Part shown: piece by piece, positions 1-8,357 of the stretch | Position numbering within the stretch: the stretch's first letter is position 1 | Layout: each line of letters begins with the position of its first letter | Source: Poindextera sp035604135 | GTDB taxonomy: Bacteria > Pseudomonadota > Alphaproteobacteria > Caulobacterales > Caulobacteraceae | DNA: 64,000 nt | Assembly (NCBI GenBank): GCA_035604135.1 | Contig: DATNJB010000006.1 | Span: 62,001 to 126,000, forward strand | Direction: 5' to 3' | The notes under the pieces: generated by a model | The model's database searches: none | What the model was told of the DNA's origin: nothing | Seen by the model: the letters and a program-made list of their open reading frames with translations, nothing else | Program-made: the position numbers and the translations under genes

Positions 1-471
1 ATCACCGATCGGATGCCGCTGACCCCGGTCGCCATCCGCGAGGCGCAGGCGTTCGCCGAGACCGAGTTCTACTCAAAGCCGATGAAGTTCGATCACGCCG
101 ACGTGCCAACCGCAGTCTTTTCCCAACCGCCGGTAGGCGTCGTCGGCCTGACCGAGGGCGAGGCGCGCCACGTTCACCGCGAGGTCGACATCTACCTCAC
201 GCGCTTCCGTCCCATGCGCACGGGCTTCGTCGGCGGCGACGAGCGGATGCTGATGAAGCTCGTCGTGGCGCGTGCGACGAATAAGATCGTCGGCTGTCAC
301 ATCGTCGGCGCCGACGCGCCGGAGATGATCCAGATGGCGGCCATCGCCGTCAAAGCCAGCCTCACCAAGACCCAATGGGACGAAACCTGCGCGCTCCACC
401 CCACCGCGGCCGAGGAGCTGGTGACGATGCACGAGAAGTACGTGCCCCAGGAGCTGGCGGCGGCGGAGTAG
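1..471 (+). CDS. gor: Glutathione-disulfide reductase, C-terminal part (cut by window start)
   Basis: The frame is open from base 1, so only about the last 156 residues are present. This is the dimerisation domain of a pyridine nucleotide-disulfide oxidoreductase. Visible signatures are the opening TDRMPLTPVAIREAQAFA, the segment VFSQPPVGVVGLTE, and near the end HPTAAEE, which carries the His-Glu pair that acts as acid-base catalyst in this family. Glutathione reductase uses NADPH and FAD to keep cytosolic glutathione reduced. The FAD and NADPH domains and the redox-active CxxxxC lie outside the window, so assignment to glutathione reductase over a close relative rests on the LTPVAIREA and HPTAAEE wording. 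The next gene on the same strand starts 131 bases later. Confidence 0.85.
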   Translation: MTDRMPLTPVAIREAQAFAETEFYSKPMKFDHADVPTAVFSQPPVGVVGLTEGEARHVHREVDIYLTRFRPMRTGFVGGDERMLMKLVVARATNKIVGCHIVGADAPEMIQMAAIAVKASLTKTQWDETCALHPTAAEELVTMHEKYVPQELAAAE

Positions 472-602
472 CCTCCTGCCGGAGAAGCCGAGTCGCCATC
501 CGCGCCGCGAGGGTCGGTCTGGCGGGCTGAACCCCGCCGCTCCGCTTTGCCTTGCGGCGCCCCATGGTCTAAAAGCGCGCCCTTCGCGAGGAGCCGTAAG
601 AC

Positions 603-1985
603 GTGACCGACCGCTGGACGCCGTCGTCCTGGAGGGAGAAGCCCGCCAAGCAGATTCCGACCGATTATCCGGACCCGGAAGCGCTGGCGCGCGTGGAGAC
701 CGAGCTTCGTCGCATGCCGCCCTTGGTGTTCGCGGGCGAGGCGAGGCGGCTCAAGACGCTTCTCGGCGACGTCGCGGCGGGGCGCGCCTTCCTGCTGCAG
801 GGGGGCGACTGCGCGGAGAGCTTCAAGGAGTTCGCCGCCGACAACATCCGCGACACCTTCCGCCTCATCCTGCAGATGGCGGTGGTGCTGACCTTCGCCG
901 GCGGCAAGCCGGTTGTGAAAGTCGGCCGCATGGCTGGCCAGTTCGCCAAGCCGCGCTCAGAGACCACAGAGACCGTGGGCGGCCTGACGCTGCCCTCCTA
1001 CCGCGGCGACAACATCAACGGCATGGAGTTCGATGCCGCGTCGCGCATCCCGGACCCCGAGCGGCTCTTGAAGGCCTACGCTCAGTCCTCGGCGACGCTG
1101 AACCTGCTGCGCGCCTTCGCCGGCGGCGGCTATGCTGACCTCTACAACATCCACCGCTGGACGCTGAGCTTCGTCGCCGACAGCCCGCAGGCGGCGCGCT
1201 ACCGCGAACTGTCCGACAAGATCAGCGAGGCGCTGACCTTCATGGCGGCGATCGGCGTCACGCCCGAGAGCCAGCCGGACCTGCACCGCGTCGAGTTCTT
1301 CACTGCCCACGAGGGCCTGCTGCTCGGGTACGAGGAGGCGCTGACCCGCATCGATTCCACCTCGGGCGACTGGTATGACGTCTCGGCCCATCTGCTCTGG
1401 ATCGGCGAGCGCACGCGCCAGCTCGACGGGGCGCATGTCGAATACATGCGCGGCATCAAGAACCCGATCGGGCTCAAGGTCGGCCCGACGGTCGAGCCTG
1501 ACGAGCTGATGCGCCTGATCGATGTGCTCAATCCAGCCAACGAGCCCGGCCGACTCACCCTCTACGGCCGCTTCGGGGCCGACAGGATCGCTGAACGCCT
1601 GCCGCCGCTGATGGACGCAACGCGCCGCGATGGCCGCCAGGTGGTGTGGGCGATCGACCCAATGCACGGCAACACGCTGAAGGCAAACAACGGATATAAA
1701 ACAAGACCTTTTGACCGTATCCTCTCTGAGGTCCGCAGCTTCATTCAGATCGCCGAGGCCGAGGGCGTGCACCCCGGCGGCCTGCATCTGGAGATGACAG
1801 GGCAGAACGTGACCGAGTGCACCGGCGGCGCTCGCGCTCTCGCCGAGGGCGACCTCGGCGACCGCTACCACACCCACTGTGACCCCAGGCTGAACGCCGA
1901 GCAGTCGCTCGAGCTCGCCTTCCTGGTCGCCGAGCGGCTGAAGGCCGAGCGCGTGAGCGACTTCCACCCGCAAGCCGCCGAATAG
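603..1985 (+). CDS. aroG: Class II 3-deoxy-7-phosphoheptulonate (DAHP) synthase
   Basis: Condenses phosphoenolpyruvate with erythrose 4-phosphate, the first step of the shikimate pathway to aromatic amino acids. The 460-residue length fits the plant-like class II (AroA-II) family. Class signatures seen are the N-terminal WTPSSWREKPAKQ, QGGDCAESF near residue 66, RGDNINGMEFD near 135, and the C-terminal metal-binding region with DPMHGNT and HLEMTGQNVTECTGG. The start is GTG at 603, preceded by GAGGAG, a good ribosome binding site at normal spacing. The downstream methyltransferase begins 17 bases after the stop and may be co-transcribed. Gene symbols for class II enzymes vary between genomes. 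Confidence 0.93.
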   Translation: MTDRWTPSSWREKPAKQIPTDYPDPEALARVETELRRMPPLVFAGEARRLKTLLGDVAAGRAFLLQGGDCAESFKEFAADNIRDTFRLILQMAVVLTFAGGKPVVKVGRMAGQFAKPRSETTETVGGLTLPSYRGDNINGMEFDAASRIPDPERLLKAYAQSSATLNLLRAFAGGGYADLYNIHRWTLSFVADSPQAARYRELSDKISEALTFMAAIGVTPESQPDLHRVEFFTAHEGLLLGYEEALTRIDSTSGDWYDVSAHLLWIGERTRQLDGAHVEYMRGIKNPIGLKVGPTVEPDELMRLIDVLNPANEPGRLTLYGRFGADRIAERLPPLMDATRRDGRQVVWAIDPMHGNTLKANNGYKTRPFDRILSEVRSFIQIAEAEGVHPGGLHLEMTGQNVTECTGGARALAEGDLGDRYHTHCDPRLNAEQSLELAFLVAERLKAERVSDFHPQAAE

Positions 1986-2001
1986 GTCCTCGGGGCGTCC
2001 G

Positions 2002-2805
2002 ATGGCCGAGCTCGATCGCCGGTTCGGCCGCGAAGCGTTCGGCGACGATCCGGCCAACTACGACGCGGCGCGCCCGGATTACCCGGTCTGGGTGTTCGAG
2101 ACGCTGGTCGAACGCTGCGGGCTCGCGGCCGGCGCGGCGGTGTTCGAGGTTGGCGCAGGCACCGGCAAGGCGACGCGTGAACTGCTTCAGCTGGGCGCCG
2201 ATCCCCTGGTCGCCGTCGAGCCTGATACGCGGCTCGCCGAATATCTGCGCGGCTCAACCGGCTCGACCGCGCTCGGCGTGGTCAACGCGCCGTTCGAGGA
2301 CGCCGAGCTCGGGGAAGGCGCGTTCGACCTCGGCGTCAGCGCGACCGCTTTCCATTGGCTGGATGAGGTTGCGGCGCTGGCAAAGGTCGCCCGCTTGCTC
2401 CGGCCAGGCGGGTGGTGGGCCATGGTCTGGAACGTCTTCGGCGATGACGATCGCCCCGACCCGTTCCACGAGGCGACGAACGCGCTCCTGAACGACGGGC
2501 CGCGCAGCACCAGCCACGGCGGCCCCGGTGGCGTTCCGTTTGCGCTGAACGTCAACGCACGCATGAGCGCGTTCGGCCGCAGCGGCGCCTTCGAGGCGAT
2601 CAGCCACGTGCAACGGAGCTGGGACCTCGTCCTCGATCCCGACCAGGTCGTCGCCCTCTACGCCACCTTCTCCGACATGACCGCGCGGCCGCGCCACGAG
2701 CAGCGCGAAGTGCTCGCCGAACTCCGCCGCATTGCCGTTGAGGCGTTCCACGGCCGGGTGGTGCGCAACATGATCACGATCCTCTGGACCGCGCGCCGGC
2801 GCTGA
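2002..2805 (+). CDS. Class I SAM-dependent methyltransferase
   Basis: A 267-residue Rossmann-fold methyltransferase of the Methyltransf_11/UbiE-like type. The SAM-binding motif I is VFEVGAGTGKATREL near residue 50, followed by an acidic motif (AVEPD) and the segment FDLGVSATAFHWLD, common in small-molecule methyltransferases of the trans-aconitate/UbiE group. LRPGGWWAMVWN forms the usual beta strand after motif III. The N-terminal FGDDPANYDAARPDYP pattern is typical of this subgroup. It follows aroG by 16 bases and could be read through from it, but nothing links it to aromatic synthesis. The substrate cannot be told from sequence. Confidence 0.85.
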   Translation: MAELDRRFGREAFGDDPANYDAARPDYPVWVFETLVERCGLAAGAAVFEVGAGTGKATRELLQLGADPLVAVEPDTRLAEYLRGSTGSTALGVVNAPFEDAELGEGAFDLGVSATAFHWLDEVAALAKVARLLRPGGWWAMVWNVFGDDDRPDPFHEATNALLNDGPRSTSHGGPGGVPFALNVNARMSAFGRSGAFEAISHVQRSWDLVLDPDQVVALYATFSDMTARPRHEQREVLAELRRIAVEAFHGRVVRNMITILWTARRR

Positions 2806-2963
2806 CGCGGCGCTTGGCGCGGCGTCGCGGAACGGCTAAGTCTCCGGCCATGAAGGCCTAGGTCGCCATAGGCGCCACGGGACATCCGTAGGCATCGCAT
2901 CGCGCGGGCGGCAAGCGCCGGCGCGTTCCCCGACGTTGATCACGACCTGACCAAGAGACCTTC

Positions 2964-3734
2964 ATGCCTTCCAACAGCTTCACCCGCGTGAACCGTTACG
3001 GCGCGCTCTGCGCCGAGGTTTACGACACCGACAAACCCTTCGGCGCCCTGGCCGATACCGCCTTCCACCTGGCGCGACTGGCCGAGATCGAGGGGCCTGT
3101 CCTCGAGCCGGCCTGCGGCACGGGGCGCGGGCTGGTGCCCATGCTCGAGGCAGGCCATGACGTGACCGGTTTCGACGCCAGCCCCGACATGCTGGCCCGA
3201 TGCCGCGCCCGCTGCGCCGACCGCGGCTTCTCGCCCGACCTGAGCCAGCAGCGGTTCGAGGACTTCAGCTACGACCGCCGGTTCGCCGTGATCATCGTGC
3301 CGGTCGGGACCTTCACCCTGATCGACGACTTTGCGACGGCGATGGCGGTGCTCCGCCGCTTCCATGCCCATCTGGCGCCCGGCGGCGTGGTGATCCTCGA
3401 CCTCGACAGACTCGCGAACCTTGCCGCCGACGGCGAGGATCGGCGGAGCTGGACGGCGGAGAATGGCGACCTGCTCACGGTCGTGGGTCACATCACCCGG
3501 ACAGATTGGCTGGCCCAGCGGACGGAGAGCCGCACCCGCTATGAGCGGTGGCGGGATCACAAGCTGGTCGACTGCGAACTTGAGCCGATGGCCGCGCGTC
3601 ACTGGGGGCTGGAGGAGTTCAAGCTCGCACTCGGCGCCGCCGGCTTCGTGGACATCTCAGTCACGGGCGACTACCAGCGCGGGCCGCTTCGAGCGCACCC
3701 CCGCACGCTGACGTTCGAGGCGCGGCGGGGCTAA
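2964..3734 (+). CDS. Class I SAM-dependent methyltransferase
   Basis: A second small-molecule-type methyltransferase of 256 residues, not a close copy of the preceding one. Motif I reads VLEPACGTGRGLVPMLEAGHDVTGFDASPDML, the common Methyltransf_25 form in which the acidic residue FDAS binds the SAM ribose. VVILDLD follows in the expected post-motif position. A 158-base gap separates it from the upstream methyltransferase. Its TAA stop overlaps the TAG stop of the convergent DUF4188 gene within the four bases CTAA at 3731-3734. The substrate is unknown. Confidence 0.85.
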   Translation: MPSNSFTRVNRYGALCAEVYDTDKPFGALADTAFHLARLAEIEGPVLEPACGTGRGLVPMLEAGHDVTGFDASPDMLARCRARCADRGFSPDLSQQRFEDFSYDRRFAVIIVPVGTFTLIDDFATAMAVLRRFHAHLAPGGVVILDLDRLANLAADGEDRRSWTAENGDLLTVVGHITRTDWLAQRTESRTRYERWRDHKLVDCELEPMAARHWGLEEFKLALGAAGFVDISVTGDYQRGPLRAHPRTLTFEARRG

Positions 3735-4225
3735 GCGGCGATCTTCTCCGCGGCGGCCTTCATGCGCTGGCGGGCCTCCTGGCGGGCGCCGACGGCGTCA
3801 ACCAGGGTTCCAGCGGCGCCTAAGCCATAGGCCGGCATGTTGTTGTAGACGCTCTCGTAGCAACCCGGCTGCACCAGATAGGTCTCGTGCCAGATGCCGA
3901 TGTCGCCGTTCGAACCCAGCTTCTGGTTGAACCAGCGCCAAACGGGCTGGTGCGCGCGATCCGGGTTGCGGGCGTAGGCCTCCAGCTGTTCGAAGCTGCG
4001 CCAATACTGGATCAGCGTCGCGCCGGAGAGGCTGAAGTGCTGCTCGACGTGCAGGAGCCCCAACTCTGGGGCCGCCGCCAGCTCCTTCAGCATCCGCGGC
4101 ATGGTGGCCAGGAAGGGCAGGACGACGTTTAGCTTCCACGGCTTGTTCAGCCGCGCGCCGATGATGAAGACCACGAAGGGTCCATCGAGCTCCGCGCAGA
4201 CGCGTCGATTGATGATCTTGGCCAT
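3731..4225 (-). CDS. DUF4188 family protein
   Basis: A 164-residue protein that matches the DUF4188 family, small proteins related to aldoxime dehydratase and antibiotic-monooxygenase-like ferredoxin folds. Visible features are FVVFIIGARLNKPWK, LLHVEQHFSLSGATLIQYWRSFEQLEAYARNPD and the conserved HQPVWRWFNQKLGSNGDIGIWHETY. No cofactor motif is evident and the biological role is not established. I chose the ATG at 4225 rather than the upstream in-frame ATG at 4279 because homology begins at MAKIINRR and GGGGGA lies just before it. It is divergent from the MATE exporter, which could mean a shared control region. Confidence 0.75.
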   Translation of the reverse strand: MAKIINRRVCAELDGPFVVFIIGARLNKPWKLNVVLPFLATMPRMLKELAAAPELGLLHVEQHFSLSGATLIQYWRSFEQLEAYARNPDRAHQPVWRWFNQKLGSNGDIGIWHETYLVQPGCYESVYNNMPAYGLGAAGTLVDAVGARQEARQRMKAAAEKIAA

Positions 4226-4248
4226 AACCGTCCCCCAAGAGGCTGTCG

Positions 4249-4266
4249 GCGCCATCATAGTGGCGC
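4249..4266. repeat. Inverted repeat between divergent DUF4188 and MATE genes
   Basis: GCGCCA and TGGCGC form a perfect 6-base inverted repeat around TCATAG, in the 137-base divergent control region. It could be an operator or a leader hairpin. There is no direct evidence for either. Confidence 0.3.
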
Positions 4267-4362
4267 TTAAGCCACGCACCTAGTTTCGCTTTGGCCGCGG
4301 GTTGCGCCGCCCCGGCGATCGGATCAGGGTCCGCGCCCTCAAGAATTGCTGGATTTCGACCC

Positions 4363-5739
4363 ATGAACGCGCGCGCGGCCGTCACGGGCGCTCGCATGGG
4401 AGCGCCGGCTGGCCTCATTTTGAAAGATCTGCGCTCGCTGCTGCGTCTGGCCGGGCCGGTCGTGCTCGCGCGCCTGGGCGTCATGGCCATGGGCGTCACC
4501 GACACGGTCGTGGTCGGGCGCTATTCGGCCGTGCAGCTGGGCTACCACGCGCTCGGTTGGGCGCCGACGGCTGTGGTGCTGACGGTGGCGCTCAGCCTCC
4601 TGACCGGGGTGCAGGTCATGACCTCGCGCGCAATTGGCGAAGGGCGTCGCCACGCGGCCGGCGCAGTTCTCCGGCGCGGGCTGGTCTACGCCGCCTGGAT
4701 CGGCATGGCGTCGACTGGCATCCTCGTGGCGTTCGGACCCTGGTTCCTGCACGCCGTCGGCATCTCCAAGCCGCTCGCTGACGGGGCGAGCCGGGTCCTG
4801 ATCGTGTTTGCCCTCTCCATGACGCCGCTGGCGCTGGCCACCGCGGCGGGCCAATGGCTCGAGGCCCTCGGCAAGCCCATATCGGCCATGACGCTCATGT
4901 GGGGCGCCAACCTGGTCAATCTGGCGATCGACCTCGTGCTCGTGCCGGGCCGCTTCGGCCTGCCCGCGCTCGGCGCGATCGGCGGCGCCTGCGCCACCTT
5001 CGGCTCCCGCACTGCGCTGATGCTGGCGCTGCTCGTCTATATCGCCACCATGCGCGAAGCCCGTGCGCTTGGCGTGTTCGCCAAACCTCCGAGGGACCGC
5101 GCCGCTGCAATCGAACAGCGCCGAATCGGTTACGGCGCCGGCGCGTCCGGATTCTTCGAGGTCGCCTCCTTCGCCGGCATGAACATCATCGCCGGTTGGA
5201 TCGGGGCGCAGGCCCTGGCCGGCTACACCGGGGTGATGAACGTCGCTTCCGTCGTGTTCATGGTTCCCTTGGGCCTTTCGACAGCGACCGGTGTGCTGGT
5301 CGGCAGGGCTTACGGCGCGCGCGACCGGGCCGGGGTCAATCGAGCGGGCGCCGTGGGATTCGCCGTCACAGCGGCCTTCGGGCTCGTCGTGTCCTTGGCG
5401 ATCTGGCCCTCGGCGCGTCTGGTCGCGGGCGTCTACACCACCGATCCGCGCGTGCTGGCGATGGGGACGGCCGCGGTCGGGCTCTCGTGCCTGTTCTTCC
5501 TGCCCGACGCGCTCCAGGTGGTCGTCGCCCAATCGTTGCGGGCCCGCGGCGACGTCTGGATCCCAAGCTGCACCCACTTCGTCAGCTACATCCTTTTGAT
5601 GTCGCCGCTGGCCTGGGCGCTCGCGATCCCGCTCGGCTACGGCCTGAACGGCATCGTCGCGTCGATCGTCGTCGCAAGCTTCATTTCCGCCGGGCTGCTG
5701 CTCGGCCGGTTCTGGATGCTCGCAGCGCGTCGCGCCTAG
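4363..5739 (+). CDS. MATE family multidrug efflux transporter
   Basis: An integral inner-membrane antiporter of 458 residues with about twelve hydrophobic segments in two homologous halves, as expected for MATE (NorM-type) transporters that expel cationic compounds in exchange for Na+ or H+. The first half begins with LLRLAGPVVLARLGVMAMGVTDTVVVGRY, the family hallmark, and the second half repeats the pattern around ASFAGMNIIAGWIGAQALAGY. I prefer ATG 4363 over the in-frame TTG at 4291, because the extra 24 residues are not membrane-like and homology starts after MNARAAV. The gene ends in a CTAG palindrome shared with the convergent neighbour. The substrate is unknown. Confidence 0.88.
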   Translation: MNARAAVTGARMGAPAGLILKDLRSLLRLAGPVVLARLGVMAMGVTDTVVVGRYSAVQLGYHALGWAPTAVVLTVALSLLTGVQVMTSRAIGEGRRHAAGAVLRRGLVYAAWIGMASTGILVAFGPWFLHAVGISKPLADGASRVLIVFALSMTPLALATAAGQWLEALGKPISAMTLMWGANLVNLAIDLVLVPGRFGLPALGAIGGACATFGSRTALMLALLVYIATMREARALGVFAKPPRDRAAAIEQRRIGYGAGASGFFEVASFAGMNIIAGWIGAQALAGYTGVMNVASVVFMVPLGLSTATGVLVGRAYGARDRAGVNRAGAVGFAVTAAFGLVVSLAIWPSARLVAGVYTTDPRVLAMGTAAVGLSCLFFLPDALQVVVAQSLRARGDVWIPSCTHFVSYILLMSPLAWALAIPLGYGLNGIVASIVVASFISAGLLLGRFWMLAARRA

Positions 5740-6641
5740 ACCGCGGCCCCCAGCACCCAGCCTTCCTCGCGCGCGGCGTCGAGGACGAGGTCGGCGGGCG
5801 CGGCCTTGGAGGGGCCGAACATCGCCCCCAGCCGGCCGGCCTCGTCGGCGCGGGCGAACTGCTCGGCCGTCACCCGAACTTGCGCCTGGTCCTTGACCTC
5901 GCTGGGGCCGGCTTGCGCCTTGTAGAGCGACGGATAGACCTCGGCCGCGATGATATCGACACTGGCGAGCGCCGCTTCGTCCTGCGCCTTGAACCCGGTC
6001 TCGAACGGCCAGATCCGCATCGCATCGCCGTACCTGAGCTTTAGCCGGCGCACGACCGGCATGCCGAGGATGGCCTGACCGCCGACCGAGCCGTTGTAGT
6101 AGAGCTTCCAGATCGGCGAGGCGCCCTTGGCCGCGATGTCAGCGTGGCGCATTTCCGGCAGGTCGCCGACGCCGTGGTCACGGGTCCGCTTCGGCTGCAG
6201 CGTGGTTAGGGCGTCCTTCGGCGGGCAGCCCCAGAACGGGAACGGGCCGCCGGTCAGCCGCCGATTGATCTCGGACGCCACGCCAAAGCGGTTGTTGGTG
6301 TTGTCCGCCTTGTCCTTGACCATGCGATCGAGCTGATCCCACGCCGCTCGCCAAGCCGGCGCGGTAGTCGGCAGTTTCAGCGCGGCGGCGAAACCGCGGG
6401 GGAAGCCGAGCGGGAAGTCGAAGCCCACAAGCGTCCGCTCCCCACGTTTCTTCAGGTCGTCGAGCACCGCAGTGAGCTTCGTCTCCGCCTCCGCGCGGGT
6501 GGCCGGGTTCGTCGCTTCGAACGCCAGGCGGAATCGCACGTCGCGCTTGAGCACCCCGATCCACACGGAGTCCGCGCCGGTGTTCGGCCGCGAAGCTGCG
6601 CTCCAGTCGACAATCACATAGGCGTTGAACAGCCGCGCCAC
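5736..6641 (-). CDS. Uncharacterised conserved protein with VDWS and GFDFPLG motifs
   Basis: A 301-residue cytosolic protein. Its first strand AYVIVDWSAAS and the later VGFDFPLGFPRGFA each present a conserved aspartate after a hydrophobic strand. This recalls RNase H-like folds such as DUF429, though I infer that from pattern only. Related alphaproteobacterial proteins have sometimes carried a cobalamin-biosynthesis name (CbiG), for which I see no support here. Other conserved-looking pieces are FPFWGCPPKDAL and IWPFETGF. The true start is taken as GTG 6641, giving MARLFNAYVIVDWS; the upstream in-frame extension to 6917 would run through the preceding gene. It lies 107 bases behind a methyltransferase gene, probably in one transcript. 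Confidence 0.65.
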   Translation of the reverse strand: MARLFNAYVIVDWSAASRPNTGADSVWIGVLKRDVRFRLAFEATNPATRAEAETKLTAVLDDLKKRGERTLVGFDFPLGFPRGFAAALKLPTTAPAWRAAWDQLDRMVKDKADNTNNRFGVASEINRRLTGGPFPFWGCPPKDALTTLQPKRTRDHGVGDLPEMRHADIAAKGASPIWKLYYNGSVGGQAILGMPVVRRLKLRYGDAMRIWPFETGFKAQDEAALASVDIIAAEVYPSLYKAQAGPSEVKDQAQVRVTAEQFARADEAGRLGAMFGPSKAAPADLVLDAAREEGWVLGAAV

Positions 6642-6748
6642 GCTCACGCTCCAGACACCGAAGAGAAGGACGGGCGCTTGTAGCGGTTCGCTGCGCGGCG
6701 GGGAACGAGCGCCGCGTTCAAATCGAAGCGATGCCGGCGACGAGAGGG

Positions 6749-8296
6749 CTAGCTCACCACCTCGAGGCGCTTCAACTGCGCTAGCCGCCGGTCGGCGAAG
6801 AGCTTCGCCTGATCGACCAGTTCGCGGATGTTCTCGTCCGGCGTGGCCAGAACCTGCCCGTCCTTGATCAGCGACTGGTTCTGCCGGGTCAGGATGCTCC
6901 ATGCGTCGCGCGCCCACTCCTCCGGCTTCTTCAGCCCGCGAGCGCGCGCGGCCAGGAAGAGCTGCTGGAAGCGACTGACCTCGACGCCGCGGCCGATGAC
7001 CGGCGAAGCGAGCCAGGTCACGTCGCCGCTCACCCGCGCGCGCTCGACCAGGTGGGCGTTCAGGCGTTGGCAGCGCGGTCGGGCGATCTCGATCGCGTCG
7101 GGGTCCTGGACGGGATTGGCGCGGGCCGCGCCAACCAGGACCGTCAGCGCCTCGACCAACGCGCCGGGCGGCAGTGCGGCAAGGCTGGGCTCTTCGGCGA
7201 GATCGCCGATGCGCCTCGGCGCGCCGTCCTTCTTTGCAAGCGCCGCGACCACCGGGCGGAAGATGTCCTCGCGCAGCCCGACGGTGCCGAGGCCGGCCTC
7301 AACATCGAACGGCACTTCCGAGGGGTCGACCAAGAGCATGATCGACAGATCGTTCAACCGGTCGAGCCGTTCCAGCGGCGTCAGCAAGCGCGACCCGCGG
7401 CTATAGAGGTCGCGGCGGAACTGCTGGTTCAGCATATAGTCGCGCACGGTCTCGCGCAGCACGTCGTACGAGATCCCGGCCAGCACGTCCCGCTGCTCAG
7501 GCGTGAGGTTGTAGGCCAAGAGCTGCTCCAGCGCCGCGGCCGGGGCGGCGAAGGTCAGCTTCGCGCCGGTCAGCCACTCGTGGGCCTCGGCGAAATACAT
7601 CGGCGTCCAGTCGCGATTGAAATATTCGTGCGCGAGGTAGTTGCGGTTCTGGCCGGCGATAGCGTCGAGCCGCCCCTTCGCGCTCGGATTGGCGCCGAAG
7701 TAGCGCGCTTTCGTGGCCGCCAACGTGTTGCCGAAGGCGATGGCCGCATCGATGCGGCTGACCATTCCCTGGGCGTGGGTTCCAGCCGCCTCCATGTGGG
7801 TCGACATCAGGTGGCGCAACGGCATTGCCGCCGCCCAGCCGGGTAGGGTGTTGAAGCTGAAGTAGACGATCCCGCCGACCTTCAGCCGGTCGCGCATGAT
7901 GTCGACCAGAACCTGCCGGTTCTCGTCAGACACCCAGCTCCAGATCCCGTGCAGCACGATGTAGTCGAAGTCGGGCAGATCGGTCCGCAGCGCGAAGTCG
8001 GCAAAACTGTCGTCGAACACATGCGCGTCGGCGCCCGACACCTTGGCGAGGCCCTGGGCGTTTGCCGCCTGCACCGGGTTGAAGTCGGTGCCCCAGTACT
8101 CGCCCGACGCGGCCGCTGCGTGGATGTTGAACGACAGGCCCTGGCCGTAGCCGAGCTCGAGATAGCGTATGCCGGCGCGCGGCGGCGGCTGGTGGCCGCT
8201 GGTCAGCAGCGCGAAATCGATCAAGCCGGGCGCGAGCTCGCGATAGTACCCATGGGTGTAGTCGATCTCGGAGACGTAACCTGACGTCCAATCCAT
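6749..8296 (-). CDS. SAM-dependent methyltransferase with C-terminal regulatory domain
   Basis: A 515-residue two-part protein. Residues 1-180 form a class I methyltransferase with motif I YLELGYGQGLSFNIHAAA, acidic GTDFNPVQA and the post-motif strand DYIVLHGIWSWV. The rest matches the methyltransferase regulatory domain (MethyTransf_Reg), beginning after the family-typical segment NYLAHEYFNRDWTPMYFAEAHEWL. In this family the target is not established. The ATG start at 8296 sits in CCATGG facing the rarA region, so the two genes are divergent with almost no space between coding regions. The VDWS protein gene follows downstream on the same strand. Confidence 0.85.
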   Translation of the reverse strand: MDWTSGYVSEIDYTHGYYRELAPGLIDFALLTSGHQPPPRAGIRYLELGYGQGLSFNIHAAAASGEYWGTDFNPVQAANAQGLAKVSGADAHVFDDSFADFALRTDLPDFDYIVLHGIWSWVSDENRQVLVDIMRDRLKVGGIVYFSFNTLPGWAAAMPLRHLMSTHMEAAGTHAQGMVSRIDAAIAFGNTLAATKARYFGANPSAKGRLDAIAGQNRNYLAHEYFNRDWTPMYFAEAHEWLTGAKLTFAAPAAALEQLLAYNLTPEQRDVLAGISYDVLRETVRDYMLNQQFRRDLYSRGSRLLTPLERLDRLNDLSIMLLVDPSEVPFDVEAGLGTVGLREDIFRPVVAALAKKDGAPRRIGDLAEEPSLAALPPGALVEALTVLVGAARANPVQDPDAIEIARPRCQRLNAHLVERARVSGDVTWLASPVIGRGVEVSRFQQLFLAARARGLKKPEEWARDAWSILTRQNQSLIKDGQVLATPDENIRELVDQAKLFADRRLAQLKRLEVVS

Positions 8297-8357
8297 GGAT
8301 CCCCGCGAGACTGGAGCGCCCCTCTCGGGCCCGCCTGAACTCTGCTACCTTCGCACG

